From the NCBI GenBank assembly GCA_026989015.1, contig JALSKD010000006.1, positions 1 through 34,813 on the forward strand: 34,813 nucleotides of DNA. The letters are read 5' to 3'. Positions within the stretch are counted from its first letter, which is position 1. Each line of letters starts with the position of its first letter. Under the pieces are notes generated by a model. The model worked only from the letters and a program-made list of their open reading frames with translations. It had not been told where the DNA came from and searched no databases. This DNA comes from Gammaproteobacteria bacterium (GTDB lineage Bacteria; Pseudomonadota; Gammaproteobacteria; GCA-001735895). Of this stretch, positions 1 through 7,968 are shown piece by piece. Both the position numbers and the translations under genes were made by a program.

Positions 1-716
1 CGGCCAGATGCACGGCGGCGGCCACTTCCCCGAAATCCATGGCCATCACGGGTTGATGGTGGTAACAGACCGGCTGGTGGATCGATTCCGGTACCCGCCA
101 GCGCTGTAACAGTGCACCTCCGGCTTCGGCATGGCTGTAACCCAGCGCGGCCTGTTCCAGGCGGTACAGCGGTGTCTCGACCCGTTCCCGTTGCAGCAGG
201 AGTTCAGCCATCAGCCCCGGCAATTTGAGAAAGAAGGCCAGCCGTCCGATGTCGTGCAGCACACCCGGCCACATAGTAGCGTTCCGGCTGACGGCGGTGG
301 GCCTGCTGTCCGATGCACTTGGCCATCACCCCGGTGGCCACCGAATGGGTCCAGAAGCCGTGCATGTCGATCATGCCCAGTGGGACCCGGGAGAAGGCAT
401 TGACGATACTGGTCGCCAGCACCAGTTCGCGGATCTGCCGCAGGCCGATCACCTGCACCGCCTGAGCGATGGATTCGATGCGGGTGGGAAAGCTGTAGAA
501 GGCGCTGTTGGCCATGCTCAGCAGGCGCGCACACAGATCCGGCTCGCTGGCCAGCAGACGAGCGATGTCCTGCAGGCTGCTGCCCGGCTGTTCGATCAGC
601 GCCTCCAGACGGTAATAGACATCCGGCAGGCTGACCAGCCGGTCCACATCCTCGATCAGGCGTTGCAGATTGTCACCGTGGTAACAGCCCAGTTCCTTGT
701 GCCGTGTTGTCGCCAT
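1..716 (-). pseudogene. HDOD-domain signalling protein, frameshifted, cut by window edge
   Basis: HDOD proteins are non-catalytic relatives of HD phosphohydrolases used in signalling and regulation. The first part of the protein (from the ATG at 716, with AAGGAA upstream) reads as a typical HDOD start: SLPDVYYRLEALI, then LARLLASEPDLCARLL-like helices and ANSAFYSF. Near position 263 the frame breaks inside the conserved VAGVLHDIGRLAF motif. Dropping one T at about 263 restores a perfect HDOD reading (LHDIGRLAFFLKLPG, then GYSHAEAGGALLQRW, then YHHQP) that stays open to base 1. Either the gene carries a real one-base insertion or the base is a sequencing error. As written, the protein would stop after 170 residues. 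The 3' end lies outside the window. Family assignment is secure; whether it is functional is not. Confidence 0.8.
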
Positions 717-853
717 TGTTCCTTTTCCAGTGCAGGGTCATGACTGACTATAGACCAGTCTGCCAACTCCATCCGGATTGCCTCAAGTCAAGGCGGCGGT
801 ACGAGGGGCGCACTAGAGTGATGGGGTGCTCAAGAGCCGAGAGGTGCGCCATC

Positions 854-1336
854 ATGATCGATTGCAAGGACATCGACAGCGTCGAAACCTTCCTCGCACT
901 GTCGCTGCTGCTGGAATACGAGTCCGCGGACCGGCTGAAAGAACTGGCGAAAGCCATGCGCGAGCAACAGGCCGATGCACTGGCCGAACTGCTGGACCGG
1001 CTGGCCGGCTACAGCCGCAAACACGCCGAGGAGATCCACGAACGGGCCGAGGGTCGGGTGCTGCCCGAACTGGCCACCACCGACTTTGCCTGGGAGGGAC
1101 CGGAAGGCCCCGAAACCACGGCCTTCGAAGCGGTAAACGCCGGCATGAGCCGCGAGGAGATGCTTCAGGTTGCGCTGAACAACGAGATCCGCGGCCAGGA
1201 ATTCTATACCCGCATCTCGCTCGAATCCCCCAACGCGGCGGTCCGTGAGCTGGCCGCGGAATTCGCCGGCGAGGAAAACGAGCATGTGATGCTGCTGCAG
1301 CAGTGGATCGACAACGAAGGCCGGCAATCCGCCTGA
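854..1336 (+). CDS. Ferritin-like (rubrerythrin-type) domain protein
   Basis: A 160-residue protein that looks like a four-helix ferritin-like fold. Helix 1 carries E21/E23 (LLLEYESADRL), helix 2 has H58 (YSRKHAEEI), helix 3 has E111 (NNEIRGQEFY), and helix 4 holds a clear ExxH pair, E141 and H144 (GEENEHVMLL). These match metal-ligand positions of di-iron ferritin-like proteins, although helix 2 lacks a clean ExxH. No rubredoxin domain follows, so it is not a full rubrerythrin. The ATG at 854 is chosen because GAGAGG lies about ten bases upstream; a longer in-frame ORF from 704 has no such site and runs through the HDOD promoter region. A role in iron or peroxide handling is family-level inference. 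It stands alone, 58 bp before pdxH. Confidence 0.75.
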   Translation: MIDCKDIDSVETFLALSLLLEYESADRLKELAKAMREQQADALAELLDRLAGYSRKHAEEIHERAEGRVLPELATTDFAWEGPEGPETTAFEAVNAGMSREEMLQVALNNEIRGQEFYTRISLESPNAAVRELAAEFAGEENEHVMLLQQWIDNEGRQSA

Positions 1337-1394
1337 GGCGATTGCCCTCTCCAGCCCTGGACGATACCCTGTGCGCCCTTTATAACCGCCAGGC

Positions 1395-2036
1395 ATGATC
1401 ATGGACCTCGGCCAGATCCGACGCGACTATATATCCGGCCCGCTGCGGCGCGCTGACCTCGACTCCGACCCCCTGCGCCAGTTCGAGCGCTGGTTCCAGC
1501 AGGCCGTAAACAGCGGCATCAAGGATCCCAGCGCGATGAGCCTGGCCACCGCCGGGCGCGACCTGCAGGTGACGATACGCACCGTGCTGCTCAAGCGCTT
1601 CGACGCCCAGGGTTTCGTGTTCTACACCAATTACGAATCCACCAAGGCGCGCCAGATCGCCGAAAACCCGAAGGTGGCGCTGCTGTTTCCCTGGCTGGAC
1701 CAGAACCGCCAGGTGAAGATCACAGGGCTGGCCGAAAAGGTACCGCAAGCGGAATCCCTGAAATACTTCCTCAGCCGGCCGCGCGGCAGCCAGCTCGGCG
1801 CCTGGGTATCGGCCCAGAGCCGGCCGATCCGTTCCCGCGACCTGCTGCTCGGCAAGCTGGAAGAAATCCGCAAGCGTTTCGCCGACGGCGACATCTCGCT
1901 GCCCGAATTCTGGGGCGGATACCGGGTACGGCCGACCACCATTGAATTCTGGCAAGGCCAGCCGGATCGCCTCCACGACCGCTTTCGCTACACCGCGCAG
2001 GCCAACGGCTGGAGCATCGAGCGACTGGCACCCTGA
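1395..2036 (+). CDS. pdxH: Pyridoxamine 5'-phosphate oxidase
   Basis: Catalyses FMN-dependent oxidation of pyridoxine or pyridoxamine 5'-phosphate to pyridoxal 5'-phosphate, in the cytoplasm. The 213 residues match the family length (E. coli about 218). Visible signatures are the N-terminal IRRDYISGPLRRADL, the FMN-binding stretch around RTVLLKRFDAQGFVFYTN and KARQIAENP, the SRPRGSQLGAWVSAQS segment, and the C-terminal WGGYRVRPTTIEFWQG and DRLHDRF motif that is diagnostic of PdxH. The start is ATG 1395 or ATG 1401 (MIM); neither has a strong ribosome-binding site. It ends three bases from the convergent Na/Pi transporter gene, leaving no room for a separate terminator. Confidence 0.95.
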   Translation: MIMDLGQIRRDYISGPLRRADLDSDPLRQFERWFQQAVNSGIKDPSAMSLATAGRDLQVTIRTVLLKRFDAQGFVFYTNYESTKARQIAENPKVALLFPWLDQNRQVKITGLAEKVPQAESLKYFLSRPRGSQLGAWVSAQSRPIRSRDLLLGKLEEIRKRFADGDISLPEFWGGYRVRPTTIEFWQGQPDRLHDRFRYTAQANGWSIERLAP

Positions 2037-2039
2037 GCC

Positions 2040-3626
2040 TCAGGCCGACCGCGCCAGGTAGTGCGCAATGCGGTAGAGGTGACGGCTCACCCGCTGCAGC
2101 CAGCGCAAGGCCTCGGCCTGGCGCTGCGCCTCTCCGACCGTCAGATCCCCTTCCGCCACCTCCAGGTAGAGGGCATCCCGCAGCGCATCACTGGCGTTGT
2201 CCATGTCCTCACTGAGCGCCCGGGCCAGCGCCTCCAGACGCGCGCTGTCGCCCGACTCCAGGCACATCAACAGAGACTCGATGGCATCGTCCAGCGCCCG
2301 TTCCAACTCGATCAGAATCGCGCTGTCCCGCGCGGCTTCGGCGCGTTCGGCGTCCTCGGCACAGCGGTCGTACAGGCGCTGCAGGTGATCCGCCGCATGC
2401 AGCAAGGCCGTCAGCCGCCGTTGCCCCGGCTGGCGCGGGTCGGGAATATGGATCTCATCGAGAAAGACCTGCAGATGCCGCAGATCCTGTTGCCACCGCC
2501 GGGTCTGCACCGCATCCGGCTTCTGACCCCGTTCCAGCAGGTCGTCCACGCATTCGAGCAACTCGGCAAACAGCCGCCGCAACACCTGATCCGCCGCTTC
2601 GAGCGCCGCCTGCGGTTCGCTGAGCAGGGCCGCATCCAGTTCGCGTTCCACCCGGCTCGGCGATTCCGGTATCAGCCGTTCGATCCAGCGCGCGAAGCGG
2701 TGGGCAAACGGCAATACCAGCAGCACGCCGAGGGCATTGAAGCTGCTGTGAAAACCGACCAGCGCGATTTCCGGATCGCGGCGGATCGCCTGCGGGAAGG
2801 CCTCACCCAGCCAGTAGCTGTAGGCGTCGATCCACAGCAGCGCGCCGACCGCGGTCATCAGGTTGTAGATCACATGCGAAAGCCCGGTGCGGCGCGCGCC
2901 GATGCTGCCGCCGATGGTGGCCAGTGCCGCGGTCGCGGTGGTGCCCACATCCATGCCGATGACCAGTGCCGCCGCCTGCCCGAACTCGATGGAACCGGCA
3001 TGCAGCGCCGCCAGGGTCGCCGCCACCCCGGCGCTGGACGACTGGGTGACCAGCGTCACCAGGATTCCGATGCCCACCAGGCGCAGGCGTGTCCAGAGGC
3101 TGTCCGGAGGAAAGTCCTGCGGATCGAACAGCGGCCCGTAGCCGGCCATCGCCTGCTGCAGCAGGTCGATGCCGATGAAGATCAGGGCAAAGCCGGCCAG
3201 CGCGTGACCGATGCGCGCACCGCGGCCCGGCGCGAACAGCCTCAGCATCACGCCGATGAACACCAGCGGCATCGCCAGCAGGCCGAGCTGGAGCTTGAAA
3301 CCGAACAGGGCCACCATCCAGCCGGTGATGGTGGTACCCAGATTTGCCCCGAAGATGATGCCCAGCGCCTGCGAGAAATCGAGCAGGCCGGCGCCGACGA
3401 AGCCCACCGCGGCCACCGTGGTGGCGCTGGAGGATTGCAGCAGCGCCGTCCCCAGGGCGCCAGTGAGCGCGCCGCTCCACGGACTGCGCGTGGAATGCAC
3501 CAACCAGTGACTGACGCGCGCGCCGGCCAGCGCCTTGAGCCCTTCGGTCATCACCAGCATGCCAAGCAGGAACACGCCGATTCCGCCCAGCGCCTGGGCC
3601 ACCACCATAACGCTCAAGCCGCTCAT
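2040..3626 (-). CDS. Na+/phosphate cotransporter family protein with PhoU-like tail
   Basis: Inner-membrane protein of the NptA/YjbB (Na/Pi cotransporter II) family, about 528 residues. The N-terminal ~310 residues are hydrophobic and contain the two inverted-repeat QSSS motifs typical of the family: LLQSSSATTVAAVGFVGAG and LVTQSSSAGVAATLAAL. From about residue 330 the protein is soluble, charged and helical and resembles a PhoU-like domain, as in YjbB. ATG 3626 is preferred; a GTG lies one codon upstream. The likely ribosome-binding site GAGGTG overlaps the stop codon of pyk, so the two genes form one leftward operon. A link between phosphate transport and glycolytic flux is suggested only by this pairing. 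Whether it imports or exports phosphate cannot be told from sequence. Confidence 0.88.
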   Translation of the reverse strand: MSGLSVMVVAQALGGIGVFLLGMLVMTEGLKALAGARVSHWLVHSTRSPWSGALTGALGTALLQSSSATTVAAVGFVGAGLLDFSQALGIIFGANLGTTITGWMVALFGFKLQLGLLAMPLVFIGVMLRLFAPGRGARIGHALAGFALIFIGIDLLQQAMAGYGPLFDPQDFPPDSLWTRLRLVGIGILVTLVTQSSSAGVAATLAALHAGSIEFGQAAALVIGMDVGTTATAALATIGGSIGARRTGLSHVIYNLMTAVGALLWIDAYSYWLGEAFPQAIRRDPEIALVGFHSSFNALGVLLVLPFAHRFARWIERLIPESPSRVERELDAALLSEPQAALEAADQVLRRLFAELLECVDDLLERGQKPDAVQTRRWQQDLRHLQVFLDEIHIPDPRQPGQRRLTALLHAADHLQRLYDRCAEDAERAEAARDSAILIELERALDDAIESLLMCLESGDSARLEALARALSEDMDNASDALRDALYLEVAEGDLTVGEAQRQAEALRWLQRVSRHLYRIAHYLARSA

Positions 3627-3638
3627 CACCCCGGCACC

Positions 3639-5072
3639 TCAGAAACGCAGGATCTTGAGCACCGGCTGATCCTTCTGCCCGCTCTTGCCGAATCCGGACA
3701 GCACGGCCAGCGAACGGTCGTTCAGCGACAGCCCCAGGCGCCGTGCGACAATTCGGCTCATACGCTGCCAGTCGGCGATCTCCGCCGGCTTCAACTGCAT
3801 CGGTATCACCCCCCAGTTAAGGGTCAGCACCCGCGCCGTGCGCGCATCGGGGCATACCCCGATCACCGGGGCCGAGGGCCGGAATGCCGACACCACCATC
3901 GCCGTGGTGCCACTGCGCGTCGGCACCAGCAACGCCAGCAGTCTGAGGTCCCGTGCAATGCCCATCGCCGCATTGGCCAGCGCGCGGCGCGGTGACTCGG
4001 CCACCCGCATGTCCAGATCGTCTCCGCAACGGGGGCTGCGCTGACGCCACTGCTCGGCTTCACGCAGGATTGCATTCATGTAACGCACGGCCTGCAACGG
4101 ATAACGGCCCACCGAGGTTTCTCCGGAGAGCATCACCGCATCGGCACCGAGCATCGCCGCATTGGACACATCGCCCACCTCGGCCCGTGTCGGGCGCGAG
4201 GAGTCGATCATCGATTCCATCATCTGGGTGGCAACGATCACCGGCTTGCAGGCGGCCCGCGCCCGGTCGATCAGTTCCTTCTGCACCATCGGCAGACGGG
4301 CGGGATCGATCTCGATACCCAGATCGCCGCGTGCGATCATGATGCCATGGGCTTCCTGCAGGATGCCGTCGATGGCTTCCAGGGCCTGGGGCTTCTCGAT
4401 CTTGGCGATCACGGGCAGCTCGCCGCCGTGCCGCCGGAGGTAACGCTTCAGCGCCAATATGCCCTCCGCGCTGCGCACGAAGGACAGCGCCAGCAGGTCC
4501 ACAGCCTGTTCCAGCGCGAAGCGGGCATCGCGACGATCGGCGTCGGTCAGCGAGGGTGCCGAAACCCGACTGTCGGGCAGGTTGATGCCCTTGCGGTCGG
4601 TCAGCACGCCGCCATAGATCACCCGGCATTCGATGTCGCGCCCCTTCACCGACAGCACCTTGAGTTCCAGCTTGCCGTCATCGAGCAGGATGCGGTCTCC
4701 GGGCTTGACGTCCTTGTGCAGTGCCCCGTACTGGCTGGGGATTACCCCGTCGCGGCCGGTCACCCGGCGCGTGGTCACCACCACCACGGAGCGCGCCTTG
4801 AGTTCCATTGCGCCCCCGGCCAGGGTGCCCACACGGATCTTGGGACCGCAAAGATCACAGAAGATGGCGGCATGAATGCGCATTTTCGATGCCAGTCGCC
4901 GTATCTGCCGGATGCTCTCCGCATGCTCACGATGACTGCCATGGGACATGTTGAGGCGGAAGACATCCACCCCCGCCTGCAGCAGGCGCTCGATCATCCC
5001 CGGTGATTGCGTGGCCGGTCCCAGGGTGGCGATGATGCGTGTTTTGCGCCCTGTATGTATGTTCCTGCTCAT
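3639..5072 (-). CDS. pyk: Pyruvate kinase
   Basis: Converts phosphoenolpyruvate and ADP to pyruvate and ATP, the last step of glycolysis. The 477 residues carry all family landmarks: the N-terminal RKTRIIATLGPATQSP, FRLNMSHGSHREH, FCDLCGPKIRVG, the catalytic AKIEKPQALEAIDGIL, the metal-binding IMIARGDLGIEI, and the signature ATQMMESMIDSSRPTRAEVGDVSNA followed by GADAVMLSGETSVGRYP. The C-terminal domain is complete. ATG 5072 is preceded by a strong AGGGGGG ribosome-binding site. Upstream, a CRP/Vfr-like site at 5124-5139 lies between pyk and a rightward transcript and could affect either. The sequence does not clearly separate the PykA from the PykF type. Confidence 0.97.
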   Translation of the reverse strand: MSRNIHTGRKTRIIATLGPATQSPGMIERLLQAGVDVFRLNMSHGSHREHAESIRQIRRLASKMRIHAAIFCDLCGPKIRVGTLAGGAMELKARSVVVVTTRRVTGRDGVIPSQYGALHKDVKPGDRILLDDGKLELKVLSVKGRDIECRVIYGGVLTDRKGINLPDSRVSAPSLTDADRRDARFALEQAVDLLALSFVRSAEGILALKRYLRRHGGELPVIAKIEKPQALEAIDGILQEAHGIMIARGDLGIEIDPARLPMVQKELIDRARAACKPVIVATQMMESMIDSSRPTRAEVGDVSNAAMLGADAVMLSGETSVGRYPLQAVRYMNAILREAEQWRQRSPRCGDDLDMRVAESPRRALANAAMGIARDLRLLALLVPTRSGTTAMVVSAFRPSAPVIGVCPDARTARVLTLNWGVIPMQLKPAEIADWQRMSRIVARRLGLSLNDRSLAVLSGFGKSGQKDQPVLKILRF

Positions 5073-5123
5073 GGCTCATCCCCCCTGATCTGTCATTGGT
5101 ATTAACCCGGCACAACCCGAAAA

Positions 5124-5139
5124 TGTGAAAGCTATCACA
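5124..5139. promoter_or_regulatory. CRP/Vfr-type binding site
   Basis: TGTGA, six bases, TCACA: both half-sites and the spacing match the CRP consensus exactly. It sits between pyk (leftward) and the candidate small RNA (rightward). Relative to the -10-like TATAGA at 5158-5163 its centre falls near -38 to -41, the position used for class II activation. It could also serve pyk. The protein that binds it is inferred (CRP/Vfr family). Confidence 0.7.
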
Positions 5140-5168
5140 CTCTCTGCCAGCCGGATGTATAGACTTGT

Positions 5169-5253
5169 GAACACGCATTGCGAACCTGTGCCTGAGCTCA
5201 GTCAAGCTTCTGAGTTCGGTTTCCGCCAGCCCCCTCGGGCTGGCGTTTTTTTT
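5169..5253 (+). ncRNA. Candidate small regulatory RNA with intrinsic terminator
   Basis: A rightward transcript of about 85 nt is predicted. A -10-like TATAGA lies at 5158-5163 with the CRP-type site over the -35 region. The RNA would have a short unpaired 5' end, a 10-bp stem (5192-5201 with 5210-5219, two G-U pairs, 8-nt loop), then an intrinsic terminator with a T8 tract. No ORF of coding quality lies within it. This architecture is typical of Hfq-dependent trans-acting RNAs. The alternative is a terminated leader (attenuator) of the lipoprotein gene starting at 5359. It matches no family I can name. Confidence 0.5.
5225..5253 (+). terminator. Rho-independent terminator
   Basis: Perfect 8-bp stem GCCAGCCC (5225-5232) with GGGCTGGC (5237-5244), four-base loop CCTC, then G and eight T residues. 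No rightward protein gene ends upstream, which is why a small RNA is proposed. Confidence 0.9.
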
Positions 5254-5260
5254 GCCCGTC

Positions 5261-5282
5261 CGAAAAAACATCCGTTTTTTCG
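5261..5282. repeat. Inverted repeat CGAAAAAA/TTTTTTCG
   Basis: Perfect 8-bp arms (5261-5268 and 5275-5282) around CATCCG, just after the terminator and before the lipoprotein gene. It could be an operator, or a weak terminator on either strand. Confidence 0.45.
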
Positions 5283-5358
5283 CAGCCGTTGTCATCCCTT
5301 TTCCCTGTTCGCGCGTTATGCCCGGTACCGAAGCACAACAACCGATGAGGAAAACGAC

Positions 5359-7203
5359 ATGTTACAACGACTGAACACCGGACTGGGGCGCAGCGTCTGG
5401 CTGCCGCTGCTGCTGAGCGCCGGGCTGCTGGGAGGCTGCGGCGGCTCATCCAGCGAAGAGGATACCGGCGCCCTCTACATCTCCCTGACCGATGCCGAAG
5501 GCGACTTCAACCAGTATGCGGTGGATGTCACTTCGCTGCGCCTGTACCGGCCGAACGGTGCGGTGGTCGAAACCCTACCTAGCACCACACGGCTGGACTT
5601 CACCCGTTACATCGATGTCAGCGAATTCATCACCGCGGCCACCGTGCCCTCGGGCGCCTATACCCGCGCCGAGATCACCCTGGACTTCGACGAAGCTGAA
5701 ATCACCGTGGAAAATGCGGATGGCAACTCGGTACCGGGCACGGCGGTCGACCGTCAGGGCGAAACACTGGGCAGTCTGACCCTGACCGCCACCATCAACG
5801 GCGGCGAGGGCTTTGTCATCAGCCCCGGCCAGCTGCGCGACCTGACCATCGACTTCGATCTCGAAGCCTCCAATGATGTGACCCTTGCCGACGACGGCCA
5901 GAGCGCCACGGTGGTGGTGAAGCCGGTCCTGTCCGCCACCACGCAACGCGACTTCGACGATGAAAAACTGCGCCGCGCGCGCGGCCTGCTCGACAGAGTC
6001 GATACCGAAAACCGCAGCTTCGTGATCGACATCCGTCCGTTTCAGGTACGCCACCGCAGTCACGGCGAGTTGACGGTATGGACCGACGACGACACCCGCT
6101 TCGAAATCGATGGCGTAGCCTACACCGGCGATGAAGGCCTCTCCGCACTGGCCGCGCTCGGCACCGGCACGCCGGTCGTCACCCTGGGCCGTTTCGACAG
6201 CGATGCACGCCGCTACCGTGCCGAGGAAGTATTTGCCGGTGAAAGCGTACCCTGGGATGACCGCGATGCCGCGCGCGGCTCGGTCATCGTTCGTGACGGC
6301 AATCGCCTGACCCTGCTCGGTGCGGCCATCGAGACCGGCAACGGCGTGATCCGCTTCAATGACGAACTGACGGTGTTGATCGATGAAAGCACCCGCGTCC
6401 ACAAGCAGGGGAGCGCCGATAGCGCGGACATCACCAACATCAGCATCGGCCAGCACATCAGCGTGATCGGTCGCTTCAACGACGAAGGCGAACTCGATGC
6501 CACCGGCAATGCGGAAGGCGTGGTTCGCATGAAATACAGCGACCTCGCGGCCAGCGTGGTGGACAAGGGCAATGGCCTGGTGGTGGACCTGCAGAGCATC
6601 AACAACCGCAGCGTCAGCCGTTTCGATTTCACCGGCACCGGCAGCGATGCCGCCAATGACGCCGATCCGGATGCCTACGAGGTGGATACCGGCACACTGC
6701 CGCTGCACAGCATCGACCTTTCCGACCCGGTGTGGATCCGCGGCTTCCCGACCGCCTTTGGCAGCGCACCGCCGGATTTCGAAGCCAAGACCGTCATCGA
6801 TGTCAGCTCAATGCTGACCAAAATGCTGATCTCCTGGGAGCCGGATGGCAGCACCACCGCCATTGCCGAACTCGACGGCAGTGGCCTGCTGCCGGCCATC
6901 GAGGATGCCGGCAAGCTGCACCACCTGAAGCGCGCCGGTGTACTCACCGACCTGAGCGATCTGCAGACCCTGCCGCGCATCGTGCCGCAACAGGGCAAGC
7001 CGGGCCTGTACATGATCAGCGAAGGCCCCACCGTCAGCGTGTTCCACGACTGGAGCCATTTTGCCGGCGAATTGCAACAACGGCTGGAAGAAGGCAGCCC
7101 GGTACTGTTGATCACCGCCCAGGGCCGGTATGACCCGCAGGCCGCCGAACTGGCCAGCCGCAAGGTGGTGGTCCGCCTCGGCGGGCTGGCCTGGCCGCTG
7201 TGA
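5359..7203 (+). CDS. DUF4382-containing lipoprotein
   Basis: Predicted 614-residue lipoprotein. The N-terminus has a signal peptide ending in lipobox LLGGC with Cys27, followed by a Gly/Ser linker. Residues about 37-200 resemble DUF4382, a beta-rich domain of secreted proteins (GALYISLTDAEGDFNQYAVDVTSLRLYR is the typical opening). The rest is acidic and beta-rich with repeated strands such as TRVHKQGSADSADITNI and GQHISVIGRF, resembling DUF5666-like barrels. ATG 5359 is chosen because GAGG lies just upstream and the signal peptide begins there; the reading frame extends to 5125 only through the intergenic RNA region. Function is unknown. It is probably anchored in the outer membrane or faces the periplasm. 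Confidence 0.8.
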   Translation: MLQRLNTGLGRSVWLPLLLSAGLLGGCGGSSSEEDTGALYISLTDAEGDFNQYAVDVTSLRLYRPNGAVVETLPSTTRLDFTRYIDVSEFITAATVPSGAYTRAEITLDFDEAEITVENADGNSVPGTAVDRQGETLGSLTLTATINGGEGFVISPGQLRDLTIDFDLEASNDVTLADDGQSATVVVKPVLSATTQRDFDDEKLRRARGLLDRVDTENRSFVIDIRPFQVRHRSHGELTVWTDDDTRFEIDGVAYTGDEGLSALAALGTGTPVVTLGRFDSDARRYRAEEVFAGESVPWDDRDAARGSVIVRDGNRLTLLGAAIETGNGVIRFNDELTVLIDESTRVHKQGSADSADITNISIGQHISVIGRFNDEGELDATGNAEGVVRMKYSDLAASVVDKGNGLVVDLQSINNRSVSRFDFTGTGSDAANDADPDAYEVDTGTLPLHSIDLSDPVWIRGFPTAFGSAPPDFEAKTVIDVSSMLTKMLISWEPDGSTTAIAELDGSGLLPAIEDAGKLHHLKRAGVLTDLSDLQTLPRIVPQQGKPGLYMISEGPTVSVFHDWSHFAGELQQRLEEGSPVLLITAQGRYDPQAAELASRKVVVRLGGLAWPL

Positions 7204-7242
7204 TCCGCGGCGTTCATGTCCGATGAAGTTGCCGCTGGTACA

Positions 7243-7268
7243 ATCCCCTCATCCTGTGATGAGGGGAT
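7243..7268 (+). promoter_or_regulatory. Perfect hairpin over the ribosome-binding site of the sigma operon
   Basis: An 11-bp perfect inverted repeat (7243-7253 with 7258-7268, loop CTGT). Its right arm contains GAGGGGA, the ribosome-binding site for the ATG at 7272, so in RNA it would hide that site. A -10-like TACAAT (7239-7244) overlaps its left edge, so at the DNA level it could instead be an operator placed at the transcription start. Confidence 0.65.
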
Positions 7269-7271
7269 TCC

Positions 7272-7505
7272 ATGCCCGCGCCAAGCCTGATCCTGCTGCT
7301 GTTGCTCTGCCCTCCGCTGTGGGCGGACGACGCGCCGCCACCCAGTCTGGAACTGCTCGAGTTCCTGGCGGATTTCGGCGACATCGACCGCCAGACCCTG
7401 GAGCTGATGGAATACCATGCGCAAAAGGACCTTCTGCGCCGTTCCACCGCTCCGGACGAGCAAGCACCGCAACTCAACGAGGAGGACACATCCAATGAAG
7501 ACTAG
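7272..7505 (+). CDS. Small secreted protein, first gene of sigma-factor operon
   Basis: A 77-residue protein with a signal peptide (residues 1-18, LILLLLLCPPLWA) and an acidic mature part containing SLELLEFLADFGDID. Small proteins with this LELLEFL core occur at the head of gammaproteobacterial operons that also contain DUF3106 and sigma-factor genes (recollection, not searched). Its stop overlaps the start of the DUF3106 gene by 11 bp, which suggests translational coupling. Its own ribosome-binding site lies in the hairpin at 7243-7268. No enzymatic motif is visible. Confidence 0.75.
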   Translation: MPAPSLILLLLLCPPLWADDAPPPSLELLEFLADFGDIDRQTLELMEYHAQKDLLRRSTAPDEQAPQLNEEDTSNED

Positions 7506-7965
7506 ATCCCTGCTGGCTGCATTGCTGGGCTGGATGCTCCTCGGCCCGGCCTCGGCGCTGGAGTTCGAACGCCTGCCCGAAGACCTGCGCCAGCTGCTCG
7601 CCCCCTTCGAGGAGCAGTGGCGGCAACTGCCCGAGCAGCGCCAGCTGAAACTGCAGCAGGGTGCCCGACGATGGCTGGAGATGGATGCGGAACAAAGACG
7701 CCAGGCCCGGGACAACTTCCGACGCTGGCAATCGCTGGATGCACAGCAGAAAGCGGCAATCCGTGCCCGCTTCCAACGCTTCCGGCAACTGCCCGCGGAG
7801 CGTCAGCAACAGCTCAAGCGCAGCTTCCAGCGTTTCCGTGCCCTGCCGCCGGCCGAACGCAAGCGTCTCAAATCCCGCTGGAAACGGCTCACCCCGGCCC
7901 AGCGCAAGCAGCTGCTCCGCCATCCGCGTTTTCCGCGCCCGTCGAAGGGTGGCGGCAAGGGCTGA
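7495..7965 (+). CDS. DUF3106 domain protein
   Basis: A 156-residue exported protein. After a signal peptide (MKTRSLLAALLGWMLLGPASA) comes a very basic, Gln/Arg-rich helical region built of repeats of roughly 15 to 25 residues with the pattern LPxERQQxLxxxFQRFRxLPxxxR. This is the DUF3106 repeat pattern. The charged helices resemble those of periplasmic metal- or stress-sensing proteins such as CpxP/CnrX relatives, but this is only a resemblance. GAGGAGG lies at 7481-7487, supporting ATG 7495. It is the second gene of the operon leading to the sigma factor at 8838. Confidence 0.85.
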   Translation: MKTRSLLAALLGWMLLGPASALEFERLPEDLRQLLAPFEEQWRQLPEQRQLKLQQGARRWLEMDAEQRRQARDNFRRWQSLDAQQKAAIRARFQRFRQLPAERQQQLKRSFQRFRALPPAERKRLKSRWKRLTPAQRKQLLRHPRFPRPSKGGGKG

Positions 7966-7968
7966 ACC

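Noticed and set aside
2061-3995. Long rightward ORF of 644 codons opposite the Na/Pi transporter and pyk
   Set aside because: It is antisense to two clear genes, has shadow composition (Gln/Arg/His-rich) and no ribosome-binding site.
5125-5358. N-terminal extension of the DUF4382 lipoprotein
   Set aside because: It would run through the CRP-type site and the terminator; the signal peptide and ribosome-binding site fit ATG 5359.
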